A DNA stretch of 64,000 bases from Perognathus longimembris pacificus (Eukaryota; Chordata; Mammalia; Rodentia; Heteromyidae), in contig NC_063171.1 of the NCBI RefSeq assembly GCF_023159225.1, positions 37,913,378 through 37,977,377 of the forward strand. The letters run 5' to 3'. The position numbers were made by a program, and so were the translations under genes. The notes under the pieces were generated by a model. It was not told the origin of the DNA and did no database searches. It was given only the letters and a program-made list of their open reading frames with translations. Positions 13,101 through 28,100 of this stretch are shown here, piece by piece (position 1 is the first letter of the stretch; each line of letters opens with the position of its first letter).

Positions 13101-16100
13101 TGAAGAGGAACTGGCAGCTAATGAGATCATGCTCAACAACCTTGAGAAAACTGGCCAGGAGATGGTTGAAAGCGACCACTATGCCTCTGATGCTGTGGCA
13201 GCTCGTGTGAAAGAGGTTGCCAGCCTCTGGAAGGAGCTGCTGGAAGCCACAGCTCAGAAAGGTCAGAAGCAGAGGTTTTGGTGAAAGGCTAATTGGTTCA
13301 GCACTCATAAACCTACCACTTCCATTGTTGGTATCATGAACGTTCTTGGTGACCTCTAAGAAATGGAAAGCTGCCCCTTTGCTTTCCTCTGTCTTCTTTT
13401 CTTTGGTCAGTGTTTTGGATTCCAAAGTAGATATCCATTTATATTAACAAAATCTGATCTTTTCTTAATGTATATAGGTTTTTAAAGTAATATTTCCTTT
13501 GTCTTGTTCAATTTTCTCCCACGTTTTTCTTTTCTTCAATAAATATTAATGAGCCATGTATTGGCTTGTACATAAACCTAATGCACACAAATTAGGGTTT
13601 ACACATGTTGCTTCTATAAACTAGACAGAATATGGTGATATATGTGAATTTAGACATATAAAATTGACATTATTCGAAGTATATCGTCTAAAAATTGTAA
13701 TTTCAGCCATCTAAAACTTCAAGAAAGATAAAAAGAGTAAAGTGAGGAGGATAAGAAAGTGTAATAGTGGAATGAATACAACCAAAGTATATTACATTCA
13801 TATATGAAAATTCACAATAGACTGTCTCACACTGTATAGTTAATATATGCTGATAAAGTGAACATAAATTGATATCACCAAATTTGACAGGAAAATATTA
13901 ACAACAAATGTGATGTTTTTGCTATGTCTTATTTTTATACTGTTGTTCCTTTTTGAATTGACTTAAAACATTTACTCTCTGCCATTGCTTTTTTAAAAAT
14001 CCCCACATGTATGCTTGACTAGTAACTTATTCATATTTTATCTTGCCTTTTACTTTGGCAAATTAATCAGTTGTCAATATCTTTATCACAATAATGAATA
14101 CCTTCATTTTTCTTTATTATTATCATCATCATCTTTAAAAAATTGTACAAAGGACTTGCCATTTAACAAAGCAGTTTCTGCATATAATACATCTTGATCA
14201 GTGTCATCCTTTTCAACATTCTCATCCATTCCTCCCCTGACTTCCACTTCCCACACTCTTCTTAATTAACCCCTTTTGAGTACCTGCTTCCTGGTATTTT
14301 AGTTTGCTGAAGTTTGATTTTGGCTTTCCAAGGAAATGCACTATTTGAGAGAGCCCTTGGATCTGCCTATTTCAGCTAATACATTTGTATACCCTTGCAT
14401 ATCACCCAATGTATTTAGTTATGAGTTTCTAAGCTAAACATAGCTTCTACATATAAGGGAAAACATGTATATTTTGTCTTTCTGGCCCTTGCTTACTTCG
14501 CTTAACTTAATTTTTTCCAAGTCTTACCACTTCAGTTGTCCTTCACTATTTCTTAGGAATGTCATCTATAAACATGACTCTACCCTACTTACAAAGGAGA
14601 TAAGTCATACTAGCATGGTGACAATAAGATGTCATGGCTACTTGTTGCAATCATGAGACACAGTAATTGCCTTGCAGACATAATTGCAGCATTGTTGTTT
14701 CAATAATACTGAATTAAGAATTTTCCCATGCATAATGTGAATAACCCACTTTCTGAAAGAAAAATGATGGGAAATGGACTTTGATGGAAGGACAAGCACT
14801 AAGAGAGGTGATGACAAGTTCAAAGAAACCAAAATGCTACATTGAACCAACCCCAGATTTAATGTTTCTCTTTGAAAAATGTGTCATTTCAGTTTGGATC
14901 TCGTTGTAAAGTCTCAATAGAGAATAACAAGTGACCCATGAAAGTACCTAAGGTAGTTAAAAATATGACAGAGCAGAGGTATAGTTCACTAAGAATATAT
15001 CTATTATTTATCCTTATTTTGAGAACTCTACAATATTTAGAACTAAATTCCATCAGAATTCTACGATTTTAAGATGACTTTGTATAGTGGTACCTGAGAC
15101 AGTTATCTTGCTTTCTTCTCTTGGGAAAATAAAACTACTATATTTCTCCTTAATTCAAAGGAGAACTATTATAGTGTCAACAGTAACAGTGATAGTTATT
15201 AATCCCTTATATCCAATGTTTTTCCCAGGGTCCCAGTTGTATGAAGCTAACCAGCAGCTGCAATTTGAAAACAATGCTGAAGACCTGAAGCGTTGGCTGG
15301 AGGAAGTTGAATGGCAAGTTGCCTCTGAGGATTATGGGAAAGGGCTGGCTGATGTTCAGAATCTACTCAGGAAACATGGCCTCCTGGAATCAGCAGTGGA
15401 TGCCCGTCAGGTTTGTTTTTAAGTGTAGGAGATGGTACTTTTCTCTGTGCATGCCCATATTAAGTAAAGAGAGTGAGAGTGCAAAGAAGGAAAGGAAAAA
15501 TTTCAAAAAATTTTAGTCAACTGCCCCTTCCCAATATCTTCTCCAATTCAGCCATTCTCCTGAGTGCCTTTCATTAGAACCTCATCACTGAGATAAGACT
15601 TTATTTTATTTTTAAATTAGCACCCATGAGTAACATGAAGGAGACATGGCTCAAGTAGTTTAAACCCTACTACTTCTGAACATTAAAGTTTAAACACAGC
15701 CTTTTAAACTCTTCTAAATATAAGACTGTTCTCTCAATCTAGAAACTGTAGGTTTTGTAGACAGCCTTGATACTTTTCTAGTTATATGGTTTATGGTAGG
15801 TCATTTCTCCTATTTTTGCAGGATATAATCACCTGTAAAGTGGTGTTTGGGGTAAAATTGTCTTTTTCCATGTGGATATTCTGTGATTTAAAGTTAAATA
15901 CAAAATGGAATATTCAAAGTCAATTCTACCTATTTTTTAATTAAGAAAATTAAAATCCATAGCTATAAAATGGCTTTCCAAAGACAATGAATTTCCACAG
16001 ACAAAATTAACAACTGGATTGGTATACACTCTACTAGACTGTTATTTAAAATAAATTTATCTGGTTAAGTATTAGTAGCATGGATACTACAAGTGTGGAG

Positions 16101-19100
16101 AGTGTTTGGTAGAAATTCATTTCCTGCTGACTTAATTTCTTACTCCAGGGATAATCTTTTTACTTTTTAATGATTCTGCTGCTCCTTGAAAGGTCCTACT
16201 CTTAAAAAACACATCTTTATTGTCTGCTATTGTGTTCCTCTGACTTATATATGAAAGACAAAATAATATACCTAAAGCATAAAAAGAATTCAGTTGTTTT
16301 CTTAGTTTTAAGGATGCTCAGTAACACTTTAAATAAAGTGAAAGGCTAGAAGGAAGGAAAGATGTCTTTGAATCTACATAAAGGAGTTGAACATGGGGTC
16401 GAGTTTTAAGGAAAACAAAGGAGATTCTTGTTGAAATGTTTGTTGGTTGTTCAAAAACAAGTTTAAATTCCAAGAGGATAAGCAGCATACATGAATTTTT
16501 TTTTTTTTTTTGCCAGTCCTGGGCCTTGGACTCTGGGCCTGAGCACTGTCCCTGGCTTCTTTTTGCTCAAGGCTAGCACTCTGCCACTTGAGCCACAGTG
16601 CCATTTCTGGCCATTTTCTATATATGTGGTACTGGGGAATCGAACCCAGGGCCTCATGTATATGTACCATAAGTATACCAAACTTGACTAATAAAGATGA
16701 AATTCATCTCATATCTACTTTGATATATATACATATATATGGAGAGAGAGATGTGCAACTAGAATTTTATTTCTCAGAAGATCTTTCCCAACCCTGTTTT
16801 TATATCTCTTTCCAAATAGGGACAGGTATGTATGGCCAAGGATACCATTCTGTCTTTTGTTCCAGGGTTCTAGCATTTGTTTTCACAATACCACATTTTA
16901 TCTTCTAGGCGTTGTTACTATAATTCAATGAACTTAACTTCCAGAAGATTTCCTTCTCATTAGTAAATATAGCTCATTTCCAAGAGAGGGAAAGAATTGA
17001 AGAACTGCACAAATAGAAAAGGCCTCCCATTTCCCCCCCGTGGGTCGCCAGTTTATCAACACCCACCACGGAAGGACTATAGCTCTGATTTGTTTGATTT
17101 TCTTGGAGCATTATTGTCCTTTCTGAATGTGGTTTAAAAATTACTTTTCAGGGGCTGGGGATATAGCCTAGTGGGCAAGAGTGCCTGCCTCGGATACACG
17201 AGGCCCTAGGTTCGATTCCCCAGCACCACATATACAGAAAACGGCCAGAAGCGGCGCTGGGGCTCAAGTGGCAGAGTGCTAGCCTTGAGCGGGAAGAAGC
17301 CAGGGACAGTGCTCAGGCCCTGAGTCCAAGGCCCAGGACTGGCAAAAAAAAAAAAAAAATTACTTTTCAGTAAAAGAGCTGGTGGCATAATGAACTCTCC
17401 CATTCTCGGTCACTGATTTAGTTAGAGGTCTTAACACTGTAAACCCAGGAGCTGATTCTCCCATTGCTCTCACCTCCCTATTAAATTATAGGATTTTTCT
17501 GACACATATTTTATTTCTTCCTCAGGATCAGGTAGACACGCTCACAGACATGGCGGCACATTTTGAAGAAATAGGACATCCTGATTCCGGGGACATTCGT
17601 GCAAGGCAGCAGTCCTTGGTGTCTCGATTTGAAGCTCTCAAGGAGCCACTGGCCACCCGGAAGAAGAAGCTCATTGACCTCCTCCGTCTGCAGCAGATCT
17701 GCAGAGACACGGAAGATGAAGAGGCCTGGATCCAAGAGACCGAGCCCTCTGCAGCTTCCACCTACCTTGGTTAGTACAGCCTAAGAAGAACGAACAAGGG
17801 AGGAGAGCACAAATGTCTGCAGATTGTTTGTGAGACCTGGGATACAGTGGTGGGAGGATAGGAAGTTTTCTCTCAGCTTTTCCTTCTCAGTGACATATGA
17901 AAACTTGAGAAGATCTAGTCCTCAGCTTTTTACTGCCTGTTCAAAACCTTAAGCTACTGTGAAGGTTCTCGGCTGAGCAGTCAGTCATAGTTAATGTTTG
18001 TGGTACCAAGTACTTTTGTTGGGTTATTGATGGCTGCTTTGTATAACTATAAGCACTGTCACAAAGATGAAAGTGTGAAGTAGCCATTATACAAATGTCT
18101 TACTCATTGGAAGCTATTAGATCACGAAGATGAACTCCAGGATAATTACATTAAAACTCAGGTAAAAACAGAAAAATATGGTACAACATTGTCCTTATGG
18201 TTTGGGGATATCTACAAGAGACTAGACAATGGTTAAGAACTGAGGTGGGACTGGGAATGTGGCTAAGTGGTAGAGTGCTTGCCTAGCATGCATGAAGCCC
18301 TAGGTTCGATTCTTCAGTACCACATACACAGAAAAAGCCTGAGGTTGTGCTGTGTCTCAAGTGGTAGAGCACTAGCCTTGAGCTCAGAGAGGCTCAGGGA
18401 TGGTGCCCAGGCCCTGAGTTCAAGCCCCAACAGTGGAAAAGAAAGAAAAACAACAGAGGAGTTACTCTGGGAAATCTTTGTCCAGGAGAAAAGTCTGAGG
18501 TTTGTTGGGAAGCATAGAGTTTCTGGGGAAGTTTTTTGAATGGGAAATTCAAGGAAAGAAAGTTTGGAGATAGGAGAGGTAACGCATGGTTAAGGAGACA
18601 GGCAGGGAGGTTGAGCAGATGGCAAGGATGGGGGATATTAGAAGATGGACAAAATTCACAGTCGTTGTATTTTATTGTGTGAAGTTAATGAGGTACTTTT
18701 GTCTTTGAGACAGGGTGTTGCTGTGTAGTCCAAGCTTGCCTAAAACTCACTGTGCTGCCCATGTTGGCGTCAAACTTATGATTCTTTTGCCTGAGCCTGA
18801 GAGTTCCTAAGTGGAGGTGGACCTAGAGTGGTGGGATTACAGACTTGGGTCACCATGTCTAGTTCATGAAGGAGATTTTACAAACTATTCCTTGTACATT
18901 AGGATAATTCATATCCTTGACATTCTTTCTCTCCATAGGTAAAGACTTGGTTGCAGCCAAAAATCTCCTGAACAGGCACGAAGTCATCCTGGCAGATATT
19001 GCTAGCCATGAGCCACGCATCCAAGTGATAACAGAGAGAGGAAACAAAATGGTGGAGGAAGGTATGTGTGATGCAGACTGAGCTGGCCAGAATTTCTGGA

Positions 19101-22100
19101 CTAGACCTCTGGGAAGAAATTTGTATGATCTTGGTGGCTTCTGAAGACTCAAATGTAACTGGCCCATTTTTCTACTTAATGTAGAAATTCCCTTTGGATA
19201 AATGGGCATAGGACTTGGATTAGGTCAATATTTATGAGACATGCTTTTGCTAAATCTAAGTATAAACCACACAAGGATATTCTGTTTTCATGTCTAGAGT
19301 TCTTAGACAGTAGACCCATTTACAACCACATATAAACCTTGAGTCCCCATTACCACCCCTTTCTGTTTAATCTGAGCATCCTACGATATTTCCAGGGAAC
19401 TTGAAAAAAATGTGACATTGCCCAAATATATCACTCTCCTTGTGCCTCTGTTTCTCTAGTCCAGGTTCTCAAAGGACTGGAGTATGGTAGGCATTAATGC
19501 TTACTAAGACTGTAACTATCCACAGAACACTTCGCTGCAGAAGATATAGCCTCTAGGGTTGAGAATTTGAACAAGAATATGGAGTCTCTCTGTGCTCGAG
19601 CTACTAGGCGGCAGAATGATCTTCAAGCCAATGTGCAGTTCCAGCAGTACCTGGCTGATTTGCATGAAGCAGAAGCATGGATTAAAGAGAAGGAGCCCAT
19701 CGTAGACAACACTAACTATGGGGCTGATGAGGAAGCAGCTGGGGTAAGGTGGAGGTGGGATGAACATTGTCTAGTGAATACTTTTACCAGTGCCACTCAA
19801 TTATTAATTTAGGTTTGTTGAGGTTGTAAAACAGCTTCAGGTTAGGCTAGATTATTTGAAGTTTCCACAGCTGATTACTTTGGCCTTCTTCTGCTGGAAT
19901 CCCATCACAATTAACAACAGTGATCCCAAAATATGTGCCAATTTTTTCTAATCCCATAGAAACCCACAGATTCTGTAGGAAAATATCTAAATGCAATCTT
20001 AGGCTTTCATAAGCTTAAGATGTACATATTTTAATGTCAGTACAAGTGAGAGTACATGCTCTCATTTGATATTTTTGACATTTGTTTTTGTTCATGGCTG
20101 ATGCTCTACTACTAGAACCATGCCTCTCTTCTACTTCTGGCTTTTTTCGGGTTATTTGGAGATAAGAGTCCATAGATTTGTTTACCCTGGCTAGCTCCCA
20201 ACCACGATTCTCATATCTCAGGCTCCTGAACAGCTATCATTGTCAATGCTCAGCTCTTGCTTTCTTTACTGAAATAAAATTAGACAAATATGTTGCGGCC
20301 AGAAATATCCTCAATGATAATAAGGACCCTGCAAATATATCTATTTCACATTAGGCATTAAGCATAAATCGACATGTACATTTAAAATTGTGCGAAGTGA
20401 CATTCTATAAAATGTTGCATTATTAGGAGAGAGGGCAAGCAGTACTGTCTTTCAGCTATGATATGTTGACTAACCTATGGGTGTCGATTTTAATTCATTT
20501 TTATTTTACAAAATATATTGAAGTTGTTCTCCACTTGTTATCTTACTTGATTGACTCTTTCAAATTTAGAATTCAATGAACTTTGATATAAAACAGATCT
20601 TCACAGCCTTTAAGACAATCGCTGTAAGCCAAAATAATGAGTAGTGGAAGCCTCTCCTAGTATGATTAGTGTGCCTCTTAGATTTTCTCTGCTGATTTTC
20701 TCATCAATAAATCCAGGCTCTTCTTAAGAAACACGAGGCCTTCTTAGTGGATCTCAATGCATTTGGAAACAGTATGCAAGCTCTACGGGACCAGGCCGAA
20801 GCCTGCCAGGTAAGGACTTTGTGATGACAAAAATCTCATTCCTCACGCAGAGGCAAAAGAATTCTCTTTGCCACAGATTTCTTTCCTTTTTTCTTTCTCA
20901 TCTTTACAACCCATGAAACAATTGCAAAGAAACACTATGTTCTATCTTCTGTAGAACTGAAACATCCATAAATATTTAGTTCAAATAGGTTTTCAATAAA
21001 TGTCATCATATGTACATCAATATTTATTTTGGCTTTCTCCCTTCCTCCTTTTCTTCGCTCTCATCTTTCCTTTATTTGTATCTGTCATTCTTATCTTCCT
21101 TTTGAATTCTATTATTTTTATACTTAACTCTTGTTTAAACACAACATTTATTAAATATCTTCCATATGCACCTATGCATAAGAATAATTCTTATTAGTGG
21201 GAAAATTGCATTATTTTAGGGAGCTAGAAATAAATGTTACATGAGGTATGTATAAACATAGAAAGGAGTCCCAAAAGGAAGGAATATTCTGTCCTCTTGA
21301 GTAAGATTACTAGAAGACAGAGAAAATTTCTTACCTGAGGTGAACCATTTTTTATATATATTTTTTATTATCAAACTGAATTACAGAGAGGTTACAGTTT
21401 CATATATTGGGCATTGGATACATTTCTTGTACTGTTTGTTACCTCGTCCCTCATTCCCCCCTCCCTCTCCCCCTTTCCCCTCCACCCCCCCATGAGTTGT
21501 TCAGTTCATTTACTCCAAACAGTTTTGCAAGTATTGCTTTTGTAGTTGTTTGTCTTTTTTTACCCTGTGTCTCTCGATTTTGGTATGAAGTGAACCATTT
21601 TATGTGAGTTGTTGTTTTAAATGAATATTTCCGGGGGCTGGGGATATGGCCTAGTGGCAAGAGAGCGTGCCTCGTATACATGAGGCCCTGGGTTCGATTC
21701 CCCAGCACCACATATACAGAAAACGGCCAGAAGTGGCGCTGTGGCTCAAGTGGCAGAGTGCTAGCCTTGAGCAAAAGGAAGCCAGGGACAGTGCTCAGGC
21801 CCTGAGTCCAAGGCCCAGGACTGGCCAAAAAAAAAAAAAAAAAGAATATTTCCCTGTACAGAGATAAGAAGACAAGGAATGTTTTGGTTGATAAACCATG
21901 AGAGTAGATGAACCACGTAAATCAATCAAGTGTGTTTGGGAATGAGAAGTGCAATCAGCTGAGAATATGAGGACAATTAGGGCAGAAGGTGAAATGAAAT
22001 TGTGGGAAGTAGTGAGTTTGTAATCAAGTAAATGATGTCACAGAGCTCCTGTGTATAAGGGAAGAAGACAGGGGGAATAAAGCATTCATCTTACACTCAA

Positions 22101-25100
22101 GAAATTCTTTTTTACTGAAAGACTCCATAGGATTTTACACATTCAGACTCAGCATGGAAAGTCAGCACACATTCCCAGAGCCCCTTCTGTGTGCCTTTGA
22201 CAGACACTCCATAGTGGGACCTTAGTCAGTAACAGATAGACTTATATAACACATGTTAAGAGGAAATGTGGTATGTTGAGGAACATTAAACCAAAGGACC
22301 TGAAAGTCAAAGTCTATCAAATCCAACCTGAATACTGAGCAGGTTATTGCTTAGAAAGAAGAATTATATTCTTCACATTATGTCAGAGACACAATATTTA
22401 CCAAAAGAAATGCAGGAAGCTCTACCTTGAAGAAGTTTCTTCCCAGAGATAAATTTTTAATAATACATTTATGCTACCTGTTTTTAAAAATTGTGTGTTC
22501 TTTCCTGTGCTGTGAGTCACCCATCTCTAAAATAGAAGAGCCACATGTCTTTATCATTAAAGACTTAAAGGCCAGGTTGGGATAGATGGTGGGAGGTAGG
22601 AAAGAAGAGGTGACAAGATCAAGATGCATTGTACTCATAAACTGACATGTTGAATTGAAACACCTTTGTACTACTACTTAAAGATGAAAAAATCAAAATA
22701 AGGGAGGGAAAAAAAGGACTAAGTAGTCTTCATAGTGTCATTCTCGCTGTAGCTGATGATAGAATCTTACTGTCATATTGATTGGCATTACTTTTATGGC
22801 CAGGGATGTTGAACAATTCTTAATTGTATTTATTGGCCATTTTTATGTCTTCTTTTAAGCATTATCCTATCAGTTCATTTGCTCGTTTATTAACTGGGCT
22901 GTTAATCCTTTTGGAGTTTTAGTTTTTTTTAACTCCTTGCATACTCCATTCATTAATCCCTTATCAGATTCATGTGTTAAGTATCACAGTGAAAAACCTT
23001 TGTATAGTTAGTAGTCACTAAAAAAAAAAAGTAATAACAAAGGTTCAAGTAGGTATGAGGAATGATCAGTAGACACCCAGAAGGCGATAATGATGACAAA
23101 TTATGGGCCTTTCAGTGTGTTGACCAATTTTCTGGAATGTTTATGTATGTCATCTTTTTAGGCCTTCTTAGAGAAGCATATCAGTCCATTCAGTTTTACA
23201 ATGCTGGCTTAGAGCATTTACTGTTTCTGGCAAGCTGTGTCCTTACTTATTGACTTGTGTTCATATTGCCCACCAAGCTAGTCCCCTGGTTCCTGTTACA
23301 GTAGAGCAGTAACTCTAAAGGTTATCCATTTTCATCTGTGGGAGTCACAGAAGACATTCCAGCCAGAGATGGCTCTTCGCTGTGAGGCCTCAGGCAACGC
23401 CCACCACTGGTAGGCACCAGAGGGACAGGATTTGTGTGTAATCAACACATTCTACCCTTGACCCACAGCAACAGCAGGCTGCACCAGTGGAGGACGCTGC
23501 CGAAGAAGTGAGGGTTGTGGCGTTGTATGACTTCGAGGCCCGCAGCCGCCGGGAAGTCACCATGAAGAAGAATGACGTTTTAACTCTGCTCAGCTCCATC
23601 AACAAGGTGACTTCTTCATCCTTACTTCCATCAACAAAGTGGCTTTTCCACAGCCTGACTCTGTCTCTCCTGACTCTGTCAGATGTACATGCTTTTCCTA
23701 CCCCAACCCTTTACCTGCCACATTTCATTAAGTAGTATCTTTTCTCAAAACTAATTTTACCATTAAGGAAGCACGGAATCAAGAAAGCTAAGTGATATGT
23801 AGGGTATAATACAAAGTCTGAGTTCTAATTCTGTGATAGGTTCACAGGACTCAGCTGTCCTTGTCTTCTCATCTATTTGCTTTGTCCTGCTTCAGTGCAG
23901 GTATCCCTAGGGATAGAGTAGCAAGGTTTGGGGTTAGGAAGAGTCGAGGAAAGACAAGTATTTTTGTGAGGCGTACAGTGGCTCTTGTCTATAGTCCCAG
24001 CTACTTAGAAGTCTGAGACATTTGAAGCCAGATTGGGCAATATTGATAGACAAAAAAAAAAAGATGTTTTATCAGCTTGGTGATTTTTTTTATGTTTTCT
24101 GCCCACAAAAAAGAGACAGTGATAGAATACTGCCTAGCATTTTTAATATGCTTATTTTGTAAGAAGTTGAGAAACTATATTCTAACACTTAATTAATTTC
24201 CAAAAGTTCTTGATGAGGAAAGAAGAGAGTGGGCCTATTGTTATTCTGAGTAATGAATGTTTCCAAGAAGCAAGGTATTTCATTAACAAACTCAGTGCCA
24301 GTTTTTCTTACCTAGACCTCTGTATTACATGACAATGACTCTCTGACAACATTAACTCCAGAATGGTTAGTGAAACAGCACTTTTTAAAAATGCATATTT
24401 TTTAAAGAAGCAGTTACAAGAGTGAATTTCAGGTTCAACTGTTTTTAATATCTCTGGATGTGGAACAAGCAGAAGAAATATATGTTTAGTATTGTCACAT
24501 GCAGAAGGATTTTCCAGCTGGATTTGAGTCTGACATCAGCTGGGGACTGATGGCTTGCACCTGTAATCCTAGATACTCAGGAGACTGAGATCTGAGGATC
24601 ACGGTTTGAAGCCAGACTGGGCAGGAATGTCTGTGAACCTCTTTTCTCCAATTAACTACCTAAAAACTAGAATTAGAGCTGTGGCTCAAAGTGGCAAATG
24701 CTAACCGTGAGTACAAAAGCTCAGGAACAGTTGCTAGGCCCTGAATTCAAGCCCTATGACCTACAAAAAAGGAAGAAAAAAAGTCTGACATCAAACACCA
24801 GATTAATTGATTTCTGGGACTTCCCTTTAAGATTCTTAAAACTCCTCACTGGCCATTTTTGTGAGGTGTGGAAATTATCTGTCACCTGGTAGTGAGGGTG
24901 GGAGTCGCTACTCTCAGCCTCCAACCTATGTGTAAAGATGTCATTGTGAGAGCTGAAGCCTGCATTCCTTGTAGCTTTTCCAAGAATCAAGGAAGGAGTG
25001 AGCATTTGCTCTTTGTTTCAGGACTGGTGGAAAGTTGAAGCTGATGATCATCAGGGTTTTGTCCCAGCTGTCTATGTCAGGAAACTAGCCCATGATGAGC

Positions 25101-28100
25101 TGCGCAGTCTCCCACAGCGGCGTCTAGAAGAGCCGGGCAATATTGCCCAACGCCAGGAGCAGATCGAGGACCTGTAAGTTCTGGAGGCTGGAGAATTTAT
25201 CAGTGCTGAGGGCACTGCTCATGGCTCTGGGTCTGCGAGTTTATGAACATTTACAGATTTTCAGAGCTTAGTAAACTTAAGATGCTTCAAACACTTGCAC
25301 TTTTGTATTAAAATTTAATAAAAAGGAAGCCCAGAACCATATTAGGTCATTTGCTTACAGTCAGGCCCTTAACAGAACCTTCTCTTTGCTCCCTGGTCAG
25401 CATTCCTTCACAATTATTAAAGCATCTACTGACATCCATAGTAAATAATGTTTATTTCATAACCAATTTTCTGTTGATATACAAAAATGATTGGATTGAT
25501 AAAGGGTGCTTCCAGCCATACTGAAGTATCAACATCTCTATTGTTTTTTTTAATATTTTATTAGCGTTAAGTAGTTGTACAAAAGAGTTGCCATTCAACA
25601 AGGCAGCTTATGAATACCATGAGTCAATCAATGTCACCTCTTTCAACATTCTCACCCACCCAACCCACCCCTTCCCTCACTTTTCTTAGTTTAAAAGTAA
25701 TCCTGTGTCTCTGCTCTTAATGTTGTTTTTCCATCTTAATTCCCCCCTTTTGTTATTGATCTTATTTTGATTTTTTCTTTGTCTTTTCCTTTCTGTCCTT
25801 TTCAACCTCTGCTTCTTTTACCCCACTCTATTCTCTTGTGTTTTTCTCCTTCCTCTTTTATTCTATTCCTCCCATTTTCTTCACTCATTCATCTAGATAC
25901 CACTCCCTGTTGGATCGGGCTGAAGAGCGCAGACGTCGCCTGTTACAACGTTACAATGAATTTTTGCTGGCCTATGAGGCAGGAGACATGCTGGATTGGA
26001 TCCAAGAGAAAAAGGCGGAAAACACCGGAGTGGAACTAGATGATGTTTGGGAGCTGCAGAAAAAGTTTGATGAGTTCCAGAGGGTATGGAAAAATAATAA
26101 TCTTCTCCAGACTCCTTTTTGCACATTGTCACCATTTCTGTGTCTCTTCCTGTAAGACTCTAATTAACATTGTACTTGTTAAATGTCTTTCCCAAAGCTA
26201 CCAAGAGCACCACTCAGTAATGGATATCAGTGCTGCTGGGTATTGTAGCTGTTCATACCAGTAAAGCAAGCTCAGGGAAAAGTGGCTAGCCTAACTTTCT
26301 ACTCTTTGATACTCCAAAATCCCCTTGGGAGTGCTGGTCTCCAAGAATTCTCCTATGTTTCCTGTGTTTCTAGGGCCTGGGATCAAGATGGGCTGGGGTG
26401 GGAATCTGCATGGAATTGAATTGTGGGATGGAAGCTGGAATGGGAAGAGTAGTGACAGTTTCTAAGTACCTAACTACTGAAAACCCCTTTATCACTACTT
26501 CACTTGGATTTATCCACCATCTTAACAAGTACTGAGTATAAGACTTCCTCCTTTTCCTTTGCTTATGGTATTCTCCATGTGGAAAATACACCATATATTT
26601 ATATACATATATATGTATGTGTGTATATTATATACATATATGTATGTGTGTGTGGAGAGAGAGAGAGCATTCTAGAGCTGGTCCTCAAACATCCTTTAAT
26701 ATAGGGAAATAAATTAGCCAATGAAATTCTGTAAAAGTAGAGGAATTTGGAGCAACAGAAAATAATACTATGTAGCACAGATATCATTTGCTGTGGTAGT
26801 ATGAATTAGCCCAGGGGAGATTTTAAGAAAATGGTTAGACCTCACACTCCATATAAATAGTAGTTCTCTTGGTAAGTTTTGAATTCAGCTACCGGGTGTC
26901 AGGGTCTTGAGAACACTCAGATGGGAGGAGAGTAGCTGTGTGCTTGCAAGTGAGATTGGCAACATTTCAACTGTGCTTAGCAAGTGGCAATCAGGACTGA
27001 CTAGTGAATGCGGAAGACTTCTGGGGAGGCTTCACATTGCAACTGGGCAAATTTTGTCCTTCAGGATTTGAAGACCAATGAGCCCCGATTAAGGGATATC
27101 AACAAAGTAGCTGATGATCTGCTCTACGAAAAACTTCTTACCCCAGAAGGAGCTCACATCCGGCAGGTAACAAAGGCTCCCTTTCACTTTTCCTCATCAC
27201 CAAGCTGGGCTTCAGTGTATTTGGATTCCTACTCTGCAGATTAGCTGTGACATGCACAAGGTCATACCAGCTATGGACCTAGCTGCAGGAAACACTAAAC
27301 CCAGCAGTCCAAACAGTCCAGCCACCTTTATTTTCTAATCAGTGTCATTAAAGCAGGTTCAGCTTATTCTCTGAGTCCTCACAAGAGTGTTTTGGAGAGA
27401 GGAGAATCAAAGGATTGGGACTTCAAATTCAGGTTTAGTTTAAAGAGAAAGTATTAGGATGTAAAGACTATAAAATCGATCTGGAGGAATGGTTGGGCTT
27501 AAATCCTGACTCTGCTCTTGGCTGTCTGTGGGTCTTTGCATTCCCAAAGTAGAACAGGGTCATTTCTACATTTCCTCTTCATTTTCTATGATGTGTTTCA
27601 TCCTGTTGAACATAAAGCTCTTATTTTTTAGTCCTACCAGAAAAAGTATTTTGAATTGAAAATGTGGAATATATGCACTTAAACTGACCTGAAATCATTA
27701 AATTACAACACATACTCACCTCCCTTTCACTTCCACACACTTAAATCCAGTATTCGGATATGTGAATGCAAAGATAGAATGGATAAAGGAATTAGGGTAG
27801 TGGGAAAGAAGATAATAAGGAAAGTTTACTGCAAGAGATGTGCTTAGAGAAACATAAGAAGGAGAAAAATTTAAGAATTCCCTCCTTAGCTGCAGAGATT
27901 GGAGAGAGGGAATAACTCATCTGATTTGTGTCTGGAGCTATGATTCTACAAAAGACCGAGTGAATGTTAACAGAAAGCAATTTTTTTCTCATAAGCCAGA
28001 GAGGATAAGTTCCCCTCTGCTTTCTGTGGCAATTTTCCCTGGATAAAAGCAAAAGGGAATCTGCATGAAAATAATGTACCTATCCCCTGTGGAAAAGAAT

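Noticed and set aside
21451..21867. Frames ending in '[12 protein letters not shown]' or starting '[17 protein letters not shown]', also at 1562, 16463, 17206, 29564, 32155 and 42019
   Set aside because: They are translations of IDL-Geo SINEs; the repeated peptide reflects the repeat, not a gene family.
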